Origin: Alphaproteobacteria bacterium
GTDB taxonomy: Bacteria > Pseudomonadota > Alphaproteobacteria > Rhodospirillales > Magnetospirillaceae
Reading direction: 5' to 3'
Assembly: GCA_015232485.1 (NCBI GenBank)
Contig: JADFZP010000068.1
Location: forward strand, 1 to 11,138
DNA length: 11,138 nt
In this document: positions 5,377-11,138 of the stretch, in pieces
How the letters are laid out: each line of letters starts with the position of its first letter
How positions within the stretch are numbered: the first letter of the stretch is position 1
Notes under the pieces: model-generated
Databases searched by the model: none
What the model saw: the letters and a program-made list of their open reading frames with translations, nothing else
Told to the model about the DNA's origin: nothing
Made by a program: the position numbers and the translations under genes

Positions 5377-8243
5377 TATCGCATTCCCTCCATGGATGGC
5401 AGTTCAACGGTGAAGGTGCTTCCTTGGCCGGGGACCGAGACCAGAGAAACGCGGCCGCCCAGCGTCGTCACGATCTCCTTGACCAAGGCAAGTCCAAGGC
5501 CCACCCCCGGCGCATGCTTCCGTTCGACGGTCTCGATATGCTCGAACGGCTCGAATACCTTTTGCTGACAATCGGACGGGATGCCGATGCCGGTGTCGGA
5601 AACCTCGATCCGCACCAGCCATCCCATCGCCAGGACGCGCGCCGACACCCGGCCTTGCGGCGTGTACTTGATCGCGTTGTCGAGAAGATTGCGGATGGCG
5701 ACCCTGACCAGCGCCGGATCGCTGACCAGTGGCGGCACATCGCCCTCGGCCGCGCAGGCGAGTTCCAAGCCGTGACGCCTGGCCTCGTCCCGCGCGTCGG
5801 CGCACGCCTCGACCACCAACCGGGCGGGATCGAAGCGCTCGACCCGAACGCTCAGACGCCCGCCCGCGACCCGGCTGTATTCCAACACCGAGCCGACCAA
5901 CCGCGTCAGCCGGCGCATGGCGGTGGCGAGGTCCGTGAAAATCTCGTCCTCGCGCTCGTCGAGGCCTTTTCGGAACCGGCGCTCGAACAGCGCCAGTTGG
6001 AGTTCAAGCTGGGTCAACGGGGTTCGCAGCTCGTGCGAGACCATGTTGAGGAAGGCCGACTTGGCCAGGGTCGCCTGTTCCGCCCTGTCTCTCGCCACCC
6101 GCATCTCGTCGGCGTTCAGGCGGAGCGTGCGGTTGACGGCCGCGACCTGGCGGGCGAGTTCCTCGAGATTTTCTTGGCGGCCCTCGACTTCGGCCCACAG
6201 AAGATCCCTGGCGCGCTTCGCCTGCAGCAGGTTGCCGACGCGGGCCCGCAATTCGTCGGCGGCGAACGGCTTGACCAGGTAATCCTGCGTCTGCCCGCTT
6301 AGCAGTCGGGTGCGGAGGGGCTGGTCGGCGCGGGCCGACAGGACCATGATCGGAATCTCGGCGAGATGGGCCCGCGCCCGCATCTCGGCGACCATCTGGT
6401 CACCGTTCATCCTGGGCATCATGATGTCGGTGAGGACCAGATCCGGCACCAGCCGTTCCGCCGCCGCCAGTCCGTCCGCCCCGTCCTCGGCGACGGCCAC
6501 GCGGGCGACGCCACTCAAATTCTTGGCGATGAACGCCCGCAGATCGGGATTGTCCTCGACGACGAGGACCAGGGGGCGATCCTCGTCGGGGATGGCGGGG
6601 TCGGCGTCGGTGGGGATGGCGTCCCCGCCCTCGGCGACCACGATCAGGTCGCCGAGGCCCGCGCCAGCCGCCGGGCCGACCGGCGTTCCCTCGGGCGCCG
6701 TCAAGGGAATGACCACCCGGAACAGGGCGCCGCCCGCCGGAGCGTCGCCCACCACGACGGTCCCGCCGTGCCGCGCGACGAACTCCTTGGCGATCGCCAG
6801 GCCAAGGCCGGTTCCGGCGCCGCGCTGCGGCTCGTCGCCCTGGACGAAGCGCTGAAAGATCCTTTCCCGCATGTCCCCCGGCACGCCGGGACCATTGTCG
6901 CCCACTTCGATGACGGCGTTTTCTCCCGCCGCCGTCAGCCTGACCTCGACCAGCCCGATCCGGTCGGGCACATGCTTGAAGGCGTTCGACATCAGGTTGA
7001 AGACCACGCGGCCGAGCTTGGCCGGGTCGACCTGCGCCGCCAGCCGCTCGGGCGCCTCGACAAGCAGCCCGACCCCGCGCCGCGCCGCCGCCGATTGGAA
7101 ATGCGCGGCGATCTGGCGCACGGAATCGGCGAGGTCGGCCTGGCGGTAATCCGGCCGCATCGGTCCCGCGTCGAGCCGCGACAGATCGAGCAGATCGGTG
7201 ACATAGGCCAACAGCGTCTGGGCGTTCCGTCGCACCACGTCCAAATCGTTTCGCCACGCCGACGGCATATCGGCGTTCGCCAACAGATCGTCGACCGGGC
7301 CGAGGATGAGGGCGAGCGGCGTCCGCAATTCATGGCTGACATTGGCGAAGAACCGGCTTTTCGCCTCGTCAAGGTCCCTGACCTGGTTCAGGGCGACCTC
7401 CAGCTCCGCCTTCTTCCGCGCGGCGTCGGTCTCGGCCCGCTTCCGGTCGGTGATGTCAAGGTTCACCCCCACCCAAGAGGTGATCGCGCCATGTTCGTCG
7501 CGCACCGGCCGACCGCGGCTCAACACGGTGCGATATTCGTCGTCCGGTCCCAGGATGCGGTGCTCGTACTCCCACAACTCGCCGGTGCGGATGCAGTGCA
7601 TCCAGCGGTCCAGCATCGCCTTGACGGTGTCGGGGTCGTAACGCTTGGTCCAGCCGAACTCGGATTGCTCCTCCTGGGTCATGTCCAGCAGTTCCAGGAA
7701 CGAGGGGCTGACATAGCGGGCGCCGCCATTGGCGTCGCACAGCCAGACGCCATAGGGGATCGCATCGCCCATGATGCGGTATTGCGCTTCCGACTCGGCC
7801 AGCGCCTGCGATTTGGTTATCAGCGCCTCTTCCGCCTGCTTGCGGTCGGTGATGTCTTCGATGATGCCGATCGCGGTCGCGCCACCGCCCGCCCGACCGT
7901 CACCCTCGCGGACGATCATGCCGCTGGCCGCCACCCAGCGCAGCCCGCCGTCCGGCAGGCGGACGCGGTATTGCTCGCGATAGCGCGCGTTTTCCGCCGC
8001 CGCCCCCATGAAGGAGGCGTAGACGCGGTCCCTGTCGTCGGGATGGAGCAGATCCCGCCAAGTCTCAAGGCTAAGCACACCAAGGTCCGGCAGCCCCAGG
8101 ATGTCCGCCGCGCGGGCGCTGACGGTAATCACCGCCTTCGCCAAGTCGCACTCCCACGTCCCCAACTGGGCCGCCTCGATGGCCAGTTGCAGGCGTTTGC
8201 GCTCCAATCCATCGGCTTGAACGGAGTACGATCCTTCCACCAT
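5376..8243 (-). CDS. Hybrid histidine kinase with two kinase cores: PAS-PAS-HisKA-HATPase-REC-HisKA-HATPase
   Basis: This is a 955-residue soluble protein. Domains in order are PAS 1 (about 15-138, ending EDITDRK), PAS 2 (147-268, ending LDITDRK), a short coiled coil, kinase core 1 with His304 in SHELRTP, N-box around 416-420, G1 DNGPGV (449-454) and G2 GAGTGLGLA (475-483); then a receiver with Glu563/Asp564, phosphoacceptor Asp606 in LTDIMMP, Ser636 and Lys658; a coiled-coil linker (675-730); and kinase core 2 with His737 in SHELRTP, N-box NLLDNAIKYT (852-861), G1 DTGIGI (883-888) and G2 GVGLGLALV (913-921). Both cores look intact. Hybrid kinases usually end in REC or HPt; a second full core after the receiver is uncommon. 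The ATG at 8243 is chosen because the PAS domain follows at once and extensions to 8309 lack a ribosome-binding site. The upstream purine-rich GAAGGGTGGGTGG is imperfect and lies in a hairpin. The gene leads the signalling operon. Confidence 0.93.
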   Translation of the reverse strand: MVEGSYSVQADGLERKRLQLAIEAAQLGTWECDLAKAVITVSARAADILGLPDLGVLSLETWRDLLHPDDRDRVYASFMGAAAENARYREQYRVRLPDGGLRWVAASGMIVREGDGRAGGGATAIGIIEDITDRKQAEEALITKSQALAESEAQYRIMGDAIPYGVWLCDANGGARYVSPSFLELLDMTQEEQSEFGWTKRYDPDTVKAMLDRWMHCIRTGELWEYEHRILGPDDEYRTVLSRGRPVRDEHGAITSWVGVNLDITDRKRAETDAARKKAELEVALNQVRDLDEAKSRFFANVSHELRTPLALILGPVDDLLANADMPSAWRNDLDVVRRNAQTLLAYVTDLLDLSRLDAGPMRPDYRQADLADSVRQIAAHFQSAAARRGVGLLVEAPERLAAQVDPAKLGRVVFNLMSNAFKHVPDRIGLVEVRLTAAGENAVIEVGDNGPGVPGDMRERIFQRFVQGDEPQRGAGTGLGLAIAKEFVARHGGTVVVGDAPAGGALFRVVIPLTAPEGTPVGPAAGAGLGDLIVVAEGGDAIPTDADPAIPDEDRPLVLVVEDNPDLRAFIAKNLSGVARVAVAEDGADGLAAAERLVPDLVLTDIMMPRMNGDQMVAEMRARAHLAEIPIMVLSARADQPLRTRLLSGQTQDYLVKPFAADELRARVGNLLQAKRARDLLWAEVEGRQENLEELARQVAAVNRTLRLNADEMRVARDRAEQATLAKSAFLNMVSHELRTPLTQLELQLALFERRFRKGLDEREDEIFTDLATAMRRLTRLVGSVLEYSRVAGGRLSVRVERFDPARLVVEACADARDEARRHGLELACAAEGDVPPLVSDPALVRVAIRNLLDNAIKYTPQGRVSARVLAMGWLVRIEVSDTGIGIPSDCQQKVFEPFEHIETVERKHAPGVGLGLALVKEIVTTLGGRVSLVSVPGQGSTFTVELPSMEGMR

Positions 8244-8253
8244 CAGCCCGACA

Positions 8254-8280
8254 CCACCCACCCTTCGTAAGGATAGGTGG
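8254..8280 (-). promoter_or_regulatory. Leader hairpin before the hybrid kinase start
   Basis: CCACC/GGTGG (8254-8258 with 8276-8280) and CCTT/AAGG (8262-8265 with 8269-8272) form two stacked stems separated by a 3x3 internal loop and closed by a 3-base loop. In the minus-strand mRNA the 3' arm is the purine-rich AAGGGTGGGTGG that is the only ribosome-binding candidate for ATG 8243, 10 bases away. It may modulate translation. There is no T-tract, so it is not a good terminator. Confidence 0.35.
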
Positions 8281-8314
8281 GGGGAACTCCAGCTACTTGA
8301 AATACCCAATTCGA

Positions 8315-8330
8315 GACGCCACGGGGCGTC
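8315..8330 (-). terminator. Weak terminator-like hairpin at the end of the dehydrogenase gene
   Basis: GACGCC and GGCGTC form a perfect 6-bp stem with a 4-base loop. On the minus strand it begins inside the TGA stop of the dehydrogenase gene (8331-8329). It is followed by TCGAATTGGG, which is only slightly T-rich, so it would be a poor intrinsic terminator and some readthrough into the kinase operon is plausible. Confidence 0.3.
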
Positions 8331-9225
8331 AGCGCGTGCCGGGCGGAACCCCGGCGTTGTCGGCGATGACGCGCCCCAGCGCGCTCCAGTCGACCTCGCC
8401 CATCCCCCTGGCCACGCCGGACAGGAGATTGTCCCGGATAAGGCTGGCCGTCGGCATCGGCACCTTGGCGTCCGACCCCGCCGCGAGGACCAGCGATACG
8501 TCCTTGAGCCCCAGTCTCAGCTTGAAACCGGGCGGCTCGAACGCCTCGTCCAGGACCATGAGCCCATAGGCCTGGTAGATCGGCGACCGGAACATGGTGG
8601 AGTTGACGATGTCGAGGAACTGCCTGGGATCGAGACCCGATTTCCGCAGCAGGGCGAAGGCTTCCGACAAGGTCTCCAGCACGGCCGCGATGGTGAAGTT
8701 GCCGGCCAGTTTGACCACGTTGGCCCCTTCCGGGGCGTCGGCGACATGGAACCAGCCCTGCCCCAGGGTCTCAAACAACGGACGGCAGGACTCGACGGCA
8801 TCGGGGGCGCCGCCCGCCACGATCCACAACGCGCCCGCCGCCGCCGCGTCGGGACGGCCGAACACGGGGGCGGCGACGTAACGCCGCCCGGCCGCGACAT
8901 GGGCCTCGGCCAGCCGACGGGAGCAGGCGACGCCGATGGTGCTCATCGAGATGTGAACGCCCCCCGGCGCCAGATGCGCAAGGATGCCATCGGCGCGGAA
9001 GGTGACATCCTCGACGGCGGCGTCGTCGGGAACCATGGTGACGACCATCCGCGCGCAGCGAACCGCGTCGGCGGGCGAATCGCACACCCGGAAGTCGGGG
9101 CCGGCCAGCCCGCCTTCCTTTCCCGGTCCGCGATTGTGGACGCTGACCGGCCAGCCCGCCGCCAGGAGATTGGCGACCATGGGTTTGCCCATAGCGCCCA
9201 AGCCAATGAAGGCGACCCGTTCCAT
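8329..9225 (-). CDS. Beta-hydroxyacid dehydrogenase-family NAD(P)-dependent oxidoreductase
   Basis: This 298-residue protein belongs to the 3-hydroxyisobutyrate dehydrogenase/6-phosphogluconate dehydrogenase-like family. The N-terminal Rossmann fold starts immediately with IGLGAMG (residues 7-13); HNR (30-32) at the end of the second strand suggests NADP preference. ISMSTIG (92-98) is the substrate-contact strand, APVFGRP (119-125) is the family's APV segment, and NVVKLAGNF (169-177) holds the catalytic Lys172 and the conserved Asn176. The helical C-terminal domain follows (residues 180-295). Length is normal. The ATG at 9225 has GAGGTGG a few bases upstream; the longer frame to 9294 adds nothing family-like. 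The substrate cannot be read from sequence. The VFGRP variant occurs in glyoxylate/succinic semialdehyde reductase-like and related uncharacterised members. It lies on the same strand as, and 85 bases upstream of, the hybrid kinase gene; a functional link is unproven. Confidence 0.92.
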   Translation of the reverse strand: MERVAFIGLGAMGKPMVANLLAAGWPVSVHNRGPGKEGGLAGPDFRVCDSPADAVRCARMVVTMVPDDAAVEDVTFRADGILAHLAPGGVHISMSTIGVACSRRLAEAHVAAGRRYVAAPVFGRPDAAAAGALWIVAGGAPDAVESCRPLFETLGQGWFHVADAPEGANVVKLAGNFTIAAVLETLSEAFALLRKSGLDPRQFLDIVNSTMFRSPIYQAYGLMVLDEAFEPPGFKLRLGLKDVSLVLAAGSDAKVPMPTASLIRDNLLSGVARGMGEVDWSALGRVIADNAGVPPGTR

Positions 9226-9448
9226 TCCCACCTCGCGACGGATGTTTCCTTGGGGATAGAAGGGGTGCGGCCGGCCAATTGCACGTCCGCCCATCCCATG
9301 CGCGTTGGGCGATCCGAAAGATTGATGGATCGGGTCAGGCCGGGTCCACGACGAGGACCACCCAAACAGGGTGACATCGACCGGGAACTATGAGAGCGTC
9401 AACATGCATTGGTCGCTTTGCGGCCGGCGAAGCAGCCAGGACTTGATG
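9226..9448. other. Divergent intergenic region
   Basis: This 223-base stretch separates the minus-strand dehydrogenase from the plus-strand methyltransferase-like gene and should carry both promoters. I could not find a convincing -35/-10 pair in either direction. It contains an inverted repeat CGATCC/GGATCG (9310-9315 and 9327-9332) with an 11-base spacer. If the methyltransferase starts upstream (GTG 9371 or ATG 9404), part of the stretch is coding. Confidence 0.5.
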
Positions 9449-10255
9449 ATGAATACTACCGAAGCGACGCGCCAGTCGGCGCACTCGTCGCAGGACGTTC
9501 CCGCGGCGCTGGAGACGCGTGTCGGCGCCTTGCTTGGCCGAGGATCGATGGATTGGACCGAAATCCAGGGCGTCACCGGCGACCTGGGCCTCCTGCTGGC
9601 GGCCAGGTTCGGATGGGCCGCCCGGCGCGGGCCGTTTCGCGGGATCGTGGTCGAGGGCTTTTCGCACCCCTCTCCGTGTCTGTTGGGCAGCTACGAGTCT
9701 GAACTCGAACAGGCGCTCGAATCCTTGATCGCCATCTCTCCGCCTCGGGTCGTCAACGTCGGCAGTGGCGAGGGCTGGTACGCCGCCGGCCTGGCCGCGC
9801 GTCTGCCCGAAGCGCAAATCATCGCCTACGACAATGTGCCGGCACGGATCGAGGACACGCGCCTCACCCTGAGAAACAACCGCCTCGAACACCGCGTCGA
9901 GGTGCGACTGGGAACGGATGTGCGGCAATTCGCTGGCGATTTGCTGCCCGGTACACTGGTCGTAATGGATTGCGAGGGTTGGGAACACGCATTGCTCGAC
10001 CCGGCGCTGGCCCCGGGCCTGCGGGACTGCCTCGTTCTCGTCGAAGTTCACGACTGCGCCATGGAGGGACTTTCGGACATCCTGCTGGAACGGTTCCGCC
10101 CGACCCACGCGATCGAGCGCATTCCGTCCGCCATCCGCGACGCGCGGGATTTTCCCGAACTCGACGGATTGCCAGATTTGACGGCGAATCTGGCCGTCTG
10201 GGAATTCCGCGTCGAGATGGAATGGTTCGTCCTGCGACCCCGCGCGGCGTCCTGA
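9449..10255 (+). CDS. Class I SAM-dependent methyltransferase-like protein, FkbM-like motif, substrate unknown
   Basis: This is a protein of about 268 residues. The glycine-rich motif I reads VNVGSGEGW (102-110); an acidic residue ends strand 2 (AYD, Asp128); VVMDCEGWEHALLDP (171-185) resembles the DxEGxExxLL motif of FkbM-type methyltransferases; and LVEVHD (197-202) forms the next strand. The fold is therefore a Rossmann-like methyltransferase, though no target is evident. The start is uncertain. The frame is open from GTG 9371, with an ATG at 9404 and tandem ATGs at 9446 and 9449. ATG 9449 is chosen because CAGGA lies 7 bases upstream and the residues before it look non-conserved. It stands alone between the divergent dehydrogenase and the downstream hipBA unit, which has its own promoter. 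The N-terminal 75 residues before the fold are helical and not recognised. Confidence 0.75.
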   Translation: MNTTEATRQSAHSSQDVPAALETRVGALLGRGSMDWTEIQGVTGDLGLLLAARFGWAARRGPFRGIVVEGFSHPSPCLLGSYESELEQALESLIAISPPRVVNVGSGEGWYAAGLAARLPEAQIIAYDNVPARIEDTRLTLRNNRLEHRVEVRLGTDVRQFAGDLLPGTLVVMDCEGWEHALLDPALAPGLRDCLVLVEVHDCAMEGLSDILLERFRPTHAIERIPSAIRDARDFPELDGLPDLTANLAVWEFRVEMEWFVLRPRAAS

Positions 10256-10313
10256 GGGAGGGGAACCGCGCCATGGCGCCGGCGGACAACGGCCATGGGC
10301 CGATCCGGCGAGG
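10256..10313. other. Spacer with a 12-base palindrome after the methyltransferase gene
   Basis: GCGCCATGGCGC at 10268-10279 is a perfect palindrome, and CCATGG recurs at 10293-10298. There is no T-tract, so it is not a convincing intrinsic terminator. No gene is visible here. Confidence 0.3.
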
Positions 10314-10331
10314 TCTTCCCGCTCGGTAAGA
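10314..10331. promoter_or_regulatory. hipBA operator 1 (upstream, imperfect)
   Basis: TCTTCCCGCTCGGTAAGA matches operator 2 at 16 of 18 positions. The flanking bases extend the dyad to GTCTT...AAGAC (10313-10332). It lies just upstream of the candidate -35 (10339). HipB antitoxins are known to repress their own operon by binding paired inverted repeats; assignment here is inferred from repetition and position. Confidence 0.65.
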
Positions 10332-10338
10332 CGAGGCC

Positions 10339-10367
10339 TTGACGCGGGGTCGCCGAGGCGTCATCTT
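10339..10367 (+). promoter_or_regulatory. Candidate hipBA promoter
   Basis: TTGACG (10339-10344) is a near-consensus -35, followed after 17 bases by CATCTT (10362-10367), a weak -10. Transcription would begin near 10374, giving a leader of about 20 bases to the hipB start. The -10 overlaps operator 2, consistent with repression by occlusion. Confidence 0.45.
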
Positions 10368-10381
10368 ACCGATCGGTAAGA
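10364..10381. promoter_or_regulatory. hipBA operator 2 (perfect 18-base palindrome)
   Basis: TCTTACCGATCGGTAAGA is its own reverse complement over all 18 bases. It covers the candidate -10 and start site, and its last base is the first base of the hipB ribosome-binding site AAGGAG (10381-10386). Its centre is exactly 50 bases from that of operator 1. Confidence 0.75.
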
Positions 10382-10393
10382 AGGAGCCGGATC

Positions 10394-10672
10394 TTGCAGA
10401 TCATCGACTCGCCCGGCCGCTTCGGCGGCCTGATCCGCGCCCGGCGCCAAGCGCTGGGCCTGACCCAACGCGACCTCGCCCTCGCGGTCAACGTGGGCGA
10501 GCGCTTCATCGTCGATCTGGAGGGCGGCAAGCCGACCTGCCAACTCGGCAAGGCGCTCGCCGTCGCCCGGGGGGTCGGCTTGGCGCTGACCGACGGCGAG
10601 GCCGCCCGCGCCGCGCCGACCGGCGGGGCCGACGCCTATCCCGACCTGCCCGATCCGGGAGGCGGGGCTTGA
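10394..10672 (+). CDS. hipB: HipB-like antitoxin, XRE-family DNA-binding protein
   Basis: This 92-residue protein is mostly one helix-turn-helix domain of the XRE/Cro type (about residues 9-65), with the typical segment LGLTQRDLALAVNVGERFIV followed by DLEGGKPT. The tail from about residue 70 is Ala/Gly/Pro-rich and probably disordered. The start is TTG at 10394, supported by AAGGAG (10381-10386) 7 bases upstream; there is no ATG in the frame. Its TGA (10670-10672) overlaps the TTG start of hipA. HipB normally neutralises the HipA kinase and represses the operon together with it. Two matching operators upstream fit this autoregulation. The identification rests on the fold plus the adjacent HipA. 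Confidence 0.9.
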   Translation: MQIIDSPGRFGGLIRARRQALGLTQRDLALAVNVGERFIVDLEGGKPTCQLGKALAVARGVGLALTDGEAARAAPTGGADAYPDLPDPGGGA

Positions 10673-11138
10673 GCGCGCTTCCGGTCCGCTACGAATCCCT
10701 GGTGGTCGGCGACATCGCCCTGTCCGAGGACGGGCCGACCTTCGCCTACGACCCGCGCTGGCCGCGGACGCGGGGGGCGTTCCCGCTGTCCCTGCGCATG
10801 CCGCTCGACGCGGGGCCGTTCGCCGCCGCCACCCTGCTGCCGTGGCTGGCCAACCTGCTGCCCGAGGAGGGCAATCTGCTCGCCATCGGGCGGAATCTCG
10901 GGCTGTCGCCCCAGGACGTCGTCGGGATCCTGGAGCGGATCGGCCGCGACACCGCCGGCGCCCTGACCCTCGGCCCGCCCCGCCCGGGGGAGGTCCCCGG
11001 CTGGCGGCCGATTCCCGACGCGGGCGCCCTCGAACGGATCATCGAGGAGCTTCCGGCCAAGCCGTTCCTGGCTGGCGACGACGGCGTGTCGATGTCGCTG
11101 GCCGGCGCCCAGGAGAAGCTGCCCGTCGCCCGGCTGGC
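10669..11138 (+). CDS. hipA: HipA-like serine/threonine kinase toxin, 3' end cut by window
   Basis: The plus-strand frame is open from TTG 10669 to the window edge (156 complete codons of an expected 410-440). The N-terminal domain has the HipA signatures ANLLPEEGNL (61-70), IGRDTAGALTL (91-101) and SMSLAGAQEKLPV (141-153). Ser143, just before LAGAQEK, aligns with the autophosphorylated Ser150 of E. coli HipA, and the segment after it is the ATP-binding glycine loop. The catalytic core and C-terminal lobe lie outside the window. The TTG start is supported by GGGAGG (10657-10662) 6 bases upstream and a 4-base overlap with the hipB stop (TTGA). HipA toxins phosphorylate glutamyl-tRNA synthetase in E. 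coli, with other aminoacyl-tRNA synthetases as targets in related proteins; the target here is unknown. The next ATG in frame (about codon 44) falls inside the conserved domain. Confidence 0.92.
   Translation, partial: MSALPVRYESLVVGDIALSEDGPTFAYDPRWPRTRGAFPLSLRMPLDAGPFAAATLLPWLANLLPEEGNLLAIGRNLGLSPQDVVGILERIGRDTAGALTLGPPRPGEVPGWRPIPDAGALERIIEELPAKPFLAGDDGVSMSLAGAQEKLPVARL

Noticed and set aside
6366..8270. A 634-codon open frame on the plus strand opposite the hybrid kinase
   Set aside because: It mirrors the codon pattern of the real gene on the other strand, has no family features and no ribosome-binding site of note.
8244..8309. A 22-residue N-terminal extension of the hybrid kinase from TTG 8309
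   Set aside because: There is no ribosome-binding site before the TTG, the extension is not PAS-like, and it would translate through the leader hairpin.
10268..10310. Intrinsic terminator after the methyltransferase gene
   Set aside because: The palindrome GCGCCATGGCGC has a short stem with no proper loop and no T-tract follows it.
10746..11060. A 104-codon minus-strand frame opposite hipA
   Set aside because: It is antisense to a frame carrying several diagnostic HipA motifs. Its product is Arg/Ser/Pro-rich and unrecognisable.
1..11138. Mobile elements, attachment sites, CRISPR repeats, tRNA or rRNA genes
   Set aside because: No transposase or integrase motifs, direct-repeat arrays, tRNA-like folds or abrupt composition changes were seen on either strand.

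Overview
The window is GC-rich and densely coded. Its protein families suggest an alphaproteobacterium, probably a Rhodospirillales or Magnetospirillum-like organism. That placement rests on base composition, the wealth of PAS-type soluble sensor kinases and the yjf-type operon; the genus is a guess. There are no tRNA or rRNA genes, CRISPR arrays, transposases or other clear mobile elements. Nearly everything from 1 to 9225 is read from the minus strand; from 9449 onward the plus strand is used.

Region 1 (2916 down to 1, minus strand) is a compact four-gene operon: a DUF350 membrane protein (YjfL-like), a PspA/IM30-family coiled-coil protein (YjfJ-like), a DUF1190 lipoprotein (YgiB/YjfM-like) and a glutathionylspermidine-synthase-fold ATP-grasp ligase (YgiC/YjfC-like, cut by the window edge about a dozen residues before its end). 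The last three genes are coupled by a TGATG overlap and a 2-base gap. A promoter with a TATAGT -10 sits 24-30 bases upstream of the first start, inside a small hairpin. The set resembles the E. coli yjfIJKLMC locus with a different order and without yjfI and yjfK. It probably acts at the cell envelope, but the ligase substrate is unknown.

Region 2 (8243 down to 2987, minus strand) is a three-gene signalling operon: a soluble hybrid histidine kinase with two complete kinase cores around an internal receiver (PAS-PAS-HisKA-HATPase-REC-HisKA-HATPase), a stand-alone CheY-like receiver, and a second soluble kinase (PAS-GAF-PAS-HisKA-HATPase). Stops and starts overlap or nearly touch. No DNA-binding output domain or HPt domain is visible, so the final target lies elsewhere. 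Upstream on the same strand is a beta-hydroxyacid dehydrogenase-family gene (9225-8329). The 85-base gap between it and the hybrid kinase holds two hairpins, one of which could mask the ribosome-binding region of the kinase.

Region 3 (9226-10255) has a divergent intergenic stretch followed by a plus-strand class I methyltransferase-like gene of unknown substrate with an FkbM-like DxEGxE motif.

Region 4 (10256-11138) is the start of a hipBA-type toxin-antitoxin operon. Two 18-base operators that match at 16 positions lie exactly 50 bases centre to centre. One is just upstream of the -35; the other covers the -10 and start site and abuts the hipB ribosome-binding site. hipB and hipA both appear to start with TTG and overlap. 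hipA runs off the end of the window just after its SxAGAQEK segment.

The most interesting items are the dual-core hybrid kinase module, the rearranged PspA/ATP-grasp operon and the hipBA operator pair. All belong to recognisable families; I do not see a wholly unknown system.
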